Below, in pieces: positions 57,380 through 64,000 of a DNA stretch of 64,000 nt. The stretch's first letter is position 1; each line of letters starts with the position of its first letter. The notes under the pieces are model-generated. The model saw only the letters and a list, made by a program, of their open reading frames with translations, did no database searches and had not been told where the DNA came from. The position numbers and the translations under genes are program-made. Source of the DNA: Sorex araneus (taxonomy: Eukaryota > Chordata > Mammalia > Eulipotyphla > Soricidae); NCBI RefSeq assembly GCF_027595985.1, contig NC_073313.1, positions 79,445,994 through 79,509,993 on the forward strand, given 5' to 3'.

Positions 57380-57970
57380 AAAAGCTGAAAACCAAATCAA
57401 ACAAAACAAGACATCATCAAAAAAGAGGCAATAGAATATGCAAAACTCTGAAGAAAATATAAAATATTTAGTGGACAATAGTAGGAGGAACACTCTCCAA
57501 ATCATAGCAGTATCAGAAGGAGAGGAAAAAGAGAAAATAAAAGATCAGCTAGCAGAAGAGATAATAGCTGAGAATCCGAGCCCCAGGAGGGAGACCTGTA
57601 CACAGATTCAGGCAGACCATTAGTGCAAAAAAAATAAAACCCTAAAGAGAACGACACAAAGACAGACTGTAATCAAAATCTGGCAGACCCAAGAGAGGAG
57701 ACAGATTACTTAAAGCAGCAAGAGAGAAACAAAACCTCAAGTCAAGGGAAACTATAAAATTCACAACAAATCTCTCACATGAAATCATAAGCAAGAAGGG
57801 AATGTAATGATATATTCAAAGTATTGAATGAAAAAAAAAACCCTTCAACCTAGAATCCTTTAACCTGATGGGCTGGGATTCAAGGAAGGGATAAAAACAT
57901 TCTCAGATAAACAAGAACCGAAGACATTTTCTGCCTCTAAATTGACTCTGAGAGGAATAACGAATTGCCT
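57380..57970 (+). mobile_element. Ancient L1/HAL1-like ORF1-region remnant
   Basis: It encodes a fragment with IIAVSEGEEKEKIKDQLAEE and the nucleotide order AGCAGCAAGAGAGAAACAAA, AAGAAGGGAATGTAATGATA, TTCAAAGTATTGAATG and TCTCAGATAAACAAGAACCG. I associate this with the 5' part of old L1 or HAL1 elements; the subfamily is not assigned. Confidence 0.6.
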
Positions 57971-57991
57971 TCTATAAAATGCAATCCTTTC

Positions 57992-58388
57992 AGACCAGAG
58001 AGATAGCTCAAAGGACTAATGGACATGATTTGAATACAGGAGACATGAGTTCCATTTCTTGCACCACAAGGACCCTAAGGCATGATTGAGACAGACCCCA
58101 GAGCACCATATCAAGAGTGTCCCCTAAGCATCACTAGGAATGCTCCAAAAGCAGCAAAAATGCTATCCTTCCAAGTCTCTCTGTTCCAGGGGTTGCTTCA
58201 GCTTCACTTTGTTCCTCTGTTTGTTTGTTTTTGTTTGGGGGCCACATCCAGAAAAACCTGGGGGTTACTCCTGGCTCTGAACTCAGGAATTAGTCCTGGC
58301 AGTGCTCAGGGAACCATATGAGATGTCAAGGATCAAACTCTGGTAGGTCACATGGAAGGCAAATACTGTACTATCACTTCAGCTCCCA
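57992..58388. repeat. Two older SOR-like SINEs
   Basis: 57992-58158 (+, degraded) and 58225-58388 (-). The AT-rich stretch 58389-58990 that follows holds nothing recognised. Confidence 0.65.
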
Positions 58389-59002
58389 CCCTTTGTAATT
58401 TGATATTTTAGAAAACAGCAGTGATATCATCCCTCAGTAGTAAATATGTGAGATGAAAGAGCTATTTTCTCTATATACATAAAGGTATATAGATATAAAT
58501 GTGGCATATAGATGTATATATGCATATTAACAAACGGTTGAATATGATGCTAGAATATTTATTAAAAAGTGTACACATAACATTTTAAATATACTTAACC
58601 CTATTAGAATAGTGATACTCTAACATTCACTTTTTTATGTAATATTTCTCTTGTCATGTTAAATTGACTAAATTACATTTGCAAATTTTTATTAATATTT
58701 ATTCATTACTTATAGCCATTGGGAAAACAGTTTCAATAGAAACATCTTGTTTTTTTATTAATATTGTGAAAGTATAGTTTGGATTTACCAATTAGAATAA
58801 TAATTATTAGAGAGCATATAGATCTGTTGCCAGAAAAGTTGTGCACATCAAATACAGGACTGTCTTATTTATAAAAATTCCATGTTTAAAACATACAAGT
58901 AGGTGAAAAATTGGACGTTTTTTGTATGAGGTCGAAAAGTGATCATAATCTGTTTTCCATGCTGTGTGTCCCTATGTCATTAGGAAAGTCACTTCTAGGT
59001 TC

Positions 59003-59178
59003 TTTTTTTTTTGCTTTTTGGGTCACACCCCAGAGATGCACAGGGGTTACTCCTGATTCTGCACTCAGGAATTACTCTTGGCGGTGCTCAGGGGACCATA
59101 TGGGATGCTGGGAATCGAACCTTGGTCAGCTGCGTGCAAGGCAAACGCCCTACACACTGTGCTATTGCTCCAGCCCCA
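59003..59178 (-). repeat. SOR-like SINE, young, 12-bp TSD
   Basis: ACTTCTAGGTTC at 58991-59002 and 59179-59190; near-consensus reverse copy. Confidence 0.93.
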
Positions 59179-59619
59179 ACTTCTAGGTTCCTACTATGAA
59201 ATCTATTTTCAAGAAGTTATATCTGATGCCAAATTATCTATTTTCTCTCTAAACTTCAACTGGACCTTTAAGTGTCATGCCATCCACCTTTTACAACCTC
59301 AAATAAGAAAGACTCAAATCTTCCCTATCTTAAAGGAAGTTTCTATGAGGGAGAAGGAACAATGGGGCAGTGGTGGAGGGCTATTGACTCTCTAGTACAG
59401 TAGCACTTATAGTATAAAACAATAAGATTGGGACTGCTGTAAACCACACTACCACAAAACAAATGAGGAAATTTTTCTACTGCTAGAATTTATACTCTAA
59501 AGCTAAAAGTTGTTCTTTTTTAAAAAATTAGTAAATACAGATATTGACCTATAATGATGCATTCCCAAAACTTCTATAATGTTGTAATAAGGTGTTATTT
59601 CAATAAAAATAATTTTTTA

Positions 59620-60490
59620 AAAAACATGAAGGAAAATTCTGGGTGATCTCACTCATTTGTGTTATATAGAGAAAGAAAACAAGGAAGAAACCCTTAACAG
59701 TGGATTACAAAACATAATATGAAAGTGTGGAGGAGGAAGGCATGGATAATGAAGGGACGAACAAGAGGTAACATAAGACCAGTGATTAAACATTCTTGGG
59801 CACTTTGGTGGTGGTAAGGTGTAGTAGCTATACATCAAACCATAAGCATTAATGCTGTTGAAAACATGTTATCCAAACTACAGTAAAATTAAATTAATCA
59901 ACCCAAATGTCCAACAACAGAGCAGTGGATCATGAAGACGTGATCTATATACAAAATGAATATGATATAGTGGTAAGAAATGATGGAATCATGCAATTTG
60001 CTGCAGTATGAATGGAGCTGGAAGACATTTTAAATGAAGTAAGCCAGAAGAAGAATAAACATAAGATGATTTCACTTACTCTAAAGGCGGTATTTAGAGT
60101 AAATGGGTGAAGAAATATAATGGTTTAAATGTATAGAGGTCCCAAAGTATAGAGAGGAGGAGGTACGACAATGAGGAGAGAGTTGGGAGAGAAGAGACAG
60201 ATGAGAAGCAACAGGGGCAAAGGTCAATATATATATTGTGTTAAGGAATGATAGAGATTAATATCCAAACCACAGAGTCAACAACACTGAAAGCATGAGA
60301 CCAAAACTTGAACTTCAGAAGGTGCTTGTTGAGATGGCAGGCTGGGGTGGGAGTGGGGATGAGAGGATGCCTGGGAACACCGGTGGAGGTCAGATGGACC
60401 TGGTAGCGGGATCGTCAATGGAACATTGTATATCTAAAACCCAACTATGAAAGACTTTGTGAGTCATGGTGCTTTCACCAAATAAAATGA
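59620..60490 (+). mobile_element. Old L1 3' end, sense orientation
   Basis: Order: ACCCAAATGTCCAACAACAG, TGATCTATATACAAAATGAA, CTGCAGTATGAATGGAGCTG, AGATGATTTCACTTACTC, then a purine-rich 3' UTR with GGCAGGCTGGGGTGGGAGTG and an AATAAA-containing end. It matches the outer parts of the element at 19265. Confidence 0.75.
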
Positions 60491-60558
60491 AGGGAAACCT
60501 TACATTAATAAACAAATGGCTTTAGGGAACATGTCTGCAGAACTTATCAGAATATTTA

Positions 60559-61552
60559 TTTTTTTAATTTATTTATTTTTAATTAGAGAATCACCGTGAG
60601 GGTACAGTTACAGATTTATACACTTTTGTGCTTATACTTCCCTCATACAAAGTTCGGGGACCCATCCCTTCACCAGTGCCCATTCTCCACCACCCGTAAA
60701 CCCAGCGTCCCTCCCACCATCCCCAATCCCATCTCCCCCCCACCCCACCCTGCCACTGTGGCAGGGCATTCCCTTCTGTTCTCTCTCTCTAATTAGCTGT
60801 TGTGGTTTGCAATAAAGGTGTTGAGTGGCCGCTGTGCTCAGTCTCTAGCCCTCATTCAGCCCGCAACTCCCTTCCCCCACATGGCCTTCGACTACAATGT
60901 AGTTGATCGCTTCTCTGAGTTGCCCTTTCCCCGGAATGTGAGGCCAGCCTCGAAGCCATGGAGTCAACCTCCTGGTACTTATTTCTACAGTTCTTGGGTG
61001 TTAGTCTCCCACTCTGTTATTCTGTATACCATAGATGAGTGCGATCTTTCTATGTCTGTCTCTCTCTTTCTGACTCATTTCACTCAGCATGAAACTTTTC
61101 ATGCCCATCCACTTAACTACAAAATTCTTCACCTCCTTTTTTCTAACAGCTGCATAGTATTCCATTGTATAGATGTACCAAAGTTTCCTCAACCAGTCAT
61201 CCGTTCTGGGGCATTCGGGTTTTTTCCAGATTCTGGCTATTGTAAACAGTGCTGCGATGAACATACATGTGCAGATGTTGTTTCGATTGTACTTTTTTGC
61301 CTCTCTGGGATATATTCCCAGCAGTGGTATTGCTGGGTCAAATGGGAATTCAATATCTAATTTTTTGAGAATCGTCCAAATTGTTTTCCAGAAGGGCTGA
61401 ACCAGTCGGCATTCCCACCAGCAGTGAAGAAGGGTCCCTTTCTCCCCACATCCTCTCCAACAGCAGTTGCTTTTGTTCTTTTGGATGTGTGCTAGTCTCT
61501 GTGGTGTGAGGTGGTATCTCATGGTTGTTTTGATCTGCATCTCTCTGATATC
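60559..61552 (-). mobile_element. Young 5'-truncated L1 with uninterrupted ORF2 C-terminus, 13-bp TSD
   Basis: ATCAGAATATTTA at 60546-60558 and 61553-61565. The reverse strand encodes an uninterrupted ORF2 end with the cysteine motif [20 protein letters not shown], then [36 protein letters not shown] and [20 protein letters not shown], to a stop near 61001. The 3' UTR and a poly(T) start follow. It is truncated and cannot move itself, but the intact frame and perfect TSD indicate recent insertion. Confidence 0.94.
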
Positions 61553-61616
61553 ATCAGAATATTTAAAAGGCACATCAATGACTTCTTTTTGTAAATTGTA
61601 TGCAATGGAAAGTAAC

Positions 61617-61820
61617 ATTTCTCAGGTAACAACTCAAAACCTAGACACTTCATTTAGTTTGCAGTATCTTTATTATTAATGTAAACTTGGGCTTCTATAA
61701 GCATCTTTCTTATGTACTGGAAAGTAACATTTCTCCAGGTAAAAATTCAAAACCTGGACACTTCATTTGGTTTGCCATATCTTTAATATTAATGTAAACT
61801 TGGGCTTCTATAAGCATCTT
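61617..61820. repeat. Local tandem duplication of about 120 bp
   Basis: GGAAAGTAACATTTCTC, CCTAGACACTTCATTTAGTT and GTAAACTTGGGCTTCTATAA recur at 61609-61710 and 61719-61824 (as GGAAAGTAACATTTCTCC, CCTGGACACTTCATTTGGTT and GTAAACTTGGGCTTCTATAA). Confidence 0.85.
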
Positions 61821-61839
61821 TCTTCTTGTTTTGTTTAAT

Positions 61840-62002
61840 TTGGGGGCCACACCCAGCAATGCTCAGGGTTTACTCCTGGCTCTGTGCTCGAGGATCACTC
61901 CTGGTAGGCTCCAAGGACCCTATATAGTGCTAAGGATCAAACCCTAGCTGGCTGTGTGAAGCCAAATGCCCTAGCCTCTGTACTCTCTGTACTCTGCCCC
62001 CT
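61840..62002 (-). repeat. SOR-like SINE, older subfamily
   Basis: Reverse copy from GGGGGCCACACCCAGCAATG to CTCTGTACTCTGCCCCC. Confidence 0.75.
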
Positions 62003-62036
62003 AAGTTTCTTACTTTCTATTTGAATTATACTCCTC

Positions 62037-62039
62037 ATT

Positions 62040-62082
<43 letters not shown>

Positions 62083-62085
62083 TTT
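62037..62085. repeat. (TTTA)n microsatellite
   Basis: About 12 uninterrupted TTTA/ATTT units. Confidence 0.95.
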
Positions 62086-62379
62086 CCCCCTTCCCATTAT
62101 TGCTGTAATGACTAATGTTCCTGGGACCACACCTTGATTGTGATGTGTGCACACTTCATATCTGGAATTCACTAGAGGTTGCACACTTTTTGGGGGGTGA
62201 CTCCCAAGCAGTGCTGAGGTGGCCTAGAGGTAACTCCCTGCAGTATTCAGCCCAATTGTACAAGCCTGATAGTTTGGTTCATGGGCTGTGATGTAGGTCA
62301 CAAGGGCCACATCCAGTCCTACTCAGGAACCATGCAGTGCCAGGTGCCAAACTAAAGACCTCATGCTTTCAAGGGATGC

Positions 62380-63380
62380 ACACTAGCTTTTTTTTTTTAC
62401 TTCTTTTCCCAGCTCCACAGTTTGAAAAATCATGGCACTTGTACACACTTTCATTGCAGTACTCACTAGGAGTCAGCTTAACTGTCTCCCAAAGACCAAG
62501 CTCTACTATTGTTCTTATTTCGTGGGGAAGAGGGGACACCAGCGATTCTGTGTAGGACTGCGGGGTGGGGAGTCTTCCCAAGCAATTCTTGTGATTCAAT
62601 TCAAGAGGTGGAAGATATTGTACTACTTATGCCCTACAGCGCCAAGGATTACCCAGCCATTCCTGCCTTGCTGGGGGTGGAGGGCTTCCAGAACTATACC
62701 TTGCAATTTGAGGTCATTTGGTGCTGGGGATAGAACCAGCTGAGAATATGGAACTAAAAGGATATTGATGACAGTAGTTAGAATTGTCATGACAATGTTC
62801 TCAAAAGTAAAGAGCCATGCAGAGAGCCGTCAGTTATTCAGCTGAGTACTGATCAATGTATAGATGTAAGAAAATGCTGCAAGGATTGGGAAATAAAGCT
62901 ATGTGATGATCAGACACAACAGGACCTAGAGGTCACACAAATGGGAATACTACCTGCCCCCAGCCGGCATATTGGTAAAAACACCCAAACCTCAGGATTC
63001 ATAACATAGCGGGCATAAAAGAATTCTAGCATTAGTTGCAGAGAATAATTAGCCCTAGGCAGAACTTAGCTCTAATCCTACTCAAGAAATCTTGAGAGCA
63101 TGACTCCAGGCATATTGGAGGATGCTCAGTCTAACAAATCAGCAGGGAAATGTCACTGTTTTGTGTGTGTGCAGGCATGCACCTTAACCCCTCTCTGCCT
63201 CCAAAAAGTACTTCAGATTTAACACAGTTTACTGGAAGTATGAGATATATGTTTTAAATTTTATAAAACCAGTAAGATATATAACACTTTGTGTGAAATA
63301 GCTTTATTACAATAAGTTTTAAATCAACAAAATCTATAAGTATTAAAACATTAAGACTTTCAATTTTTTGAACGTGATTT
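62380..63380. other. Unassigned stretch
   Basis: No exon or family recognised apart from degraded SINE-like words near 62280-62360 and 62700-62740. Confidence 0.45.
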
Positions 63381-63385
63381 TTTTT

Positions 63386-63725
63386 TAGCTTTGGGGGTCA
63401 CACCCATCAGTGCTTAAGGCTTATTACTCCTGGGACTCATCTCAGAGATCACTCCTGGCGGGGCTCCTGATCCAACCCAGGTTGGCTTCATGCAAGACAA
63501 GCACTTTAACTCTTATGCTCTCTCTCTCTCTGGTCCAAAATTCATCTGGCTTTTGGGGGGGTCAGCTTGAGCCACACTCTGTGATACTCAGGGGTTACCC
63601 CTGGCTCTGCACTCAGGATCTACTCCTAGTGGTGCTCAGGGGACCATATGGTATGCCAGGGTTTGAACCCAGATTGATCTCATGCAAAGCAAGAATCCTA
63701 CCCACTGTACTATTTCTCCATTCCC
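63386..63725 (-). repeat. Two SOR-like SINEs
   Basis: 63386-63536 and 63550-63725, both reverse, moderately diverged. The remaining bases to the window end are AT-rich without features. Confidence 0.7.
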
Positions 63726-64000
63726 CAGGAGTCATCTTTTAAGAATAACTTTTGTTCACAAATATATAGATAGCCAATATTAATTCAAGATATTCTTTTT
63801 TCAAAATATTCTACCACTGTTACTCTTTAATTATATCTCCTTCCACAGACTATTATCAAATAAACTTTGAATTTGAGTATATAATATGCATAATATATAA
63901 TGTGCATAATGTAATTAATGCATGCATGTATGTATACATTTATCTGTGTGTGCTCTCACTCCTTTTGCAAAGGTATCGTAATGAAACTTGGAGCTTTCAT

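Overview
The window is mammalian nuclear DNA, most likely from a soricid shrew (Eulipotyphla) and most likely from the X chromosome. The host call rests on one tRNA-derived SINE family of the type I know from shrews (SOR-like). It is present in roughly 80 copies on both strands, many with clean target-site duplications (TSDs). The chromosome call rests on MMGT1 lying next to an INTS6L/SAGE1/CT45-family gene; in human both sit in Xq26.3. Species and chromosome are inferences, made without database searches.

Layout. (1) 1-15.6 kb: the complete MMGT1 (EMC5) gene on the + strand. It has a CpG-island promoter with a perfect CRE, four coding exons joining to 131 codons, and a long 3' UTR ending at a strong polyadenylation signal. 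(2) 15.6-38.5 kb: gene-free DNA packed with SINEs, L1 3' ends, RTE-like LINE pieces and one solo LTR with a 6-bp TSD. (3) 38.56-39.97 kb: a second CpG island with a perfect NRF1 site and a CCAAT box but no recognisable coding exon. (4) 46.36-51.4 kb: five + strand exons whose phases join exactly into a 247-codon frame. It ends in the conserved C-terminal domain shared by INTS6, INTS6L, SAGE1 and CT45; no exon for the VWA half of INTS6/INTS6L was recognised. (5) 51.5-64 kb: more retroelements, including a young L1 whose ORF2 C-terminus is uninterrupted, and a near-perfect palindrome made of two head-to-head SINEs.

The most interesting layer is the retroelement biology. A second SINE type, about 250 bp long, carries the same tRNA head but has a body and tail taken from the 3' end of an RTE-clade LINE. 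That LINE's C-terminal coding sequence is also present here (GRPPTRW and RDKWRCYW motifs). Short, medium and long versions form a deletion series, and three short copies have 12-13 bp TSDs. This is a LINE/SINE parasite-partner pair readable from one window. Whether it has been described in shrew repeat libraries I cannot check. The two genes have no evident functional link: MMGT1 encodes an ER membrane-protein insertase subunit, and the second gene derives from an Integrator subunit.
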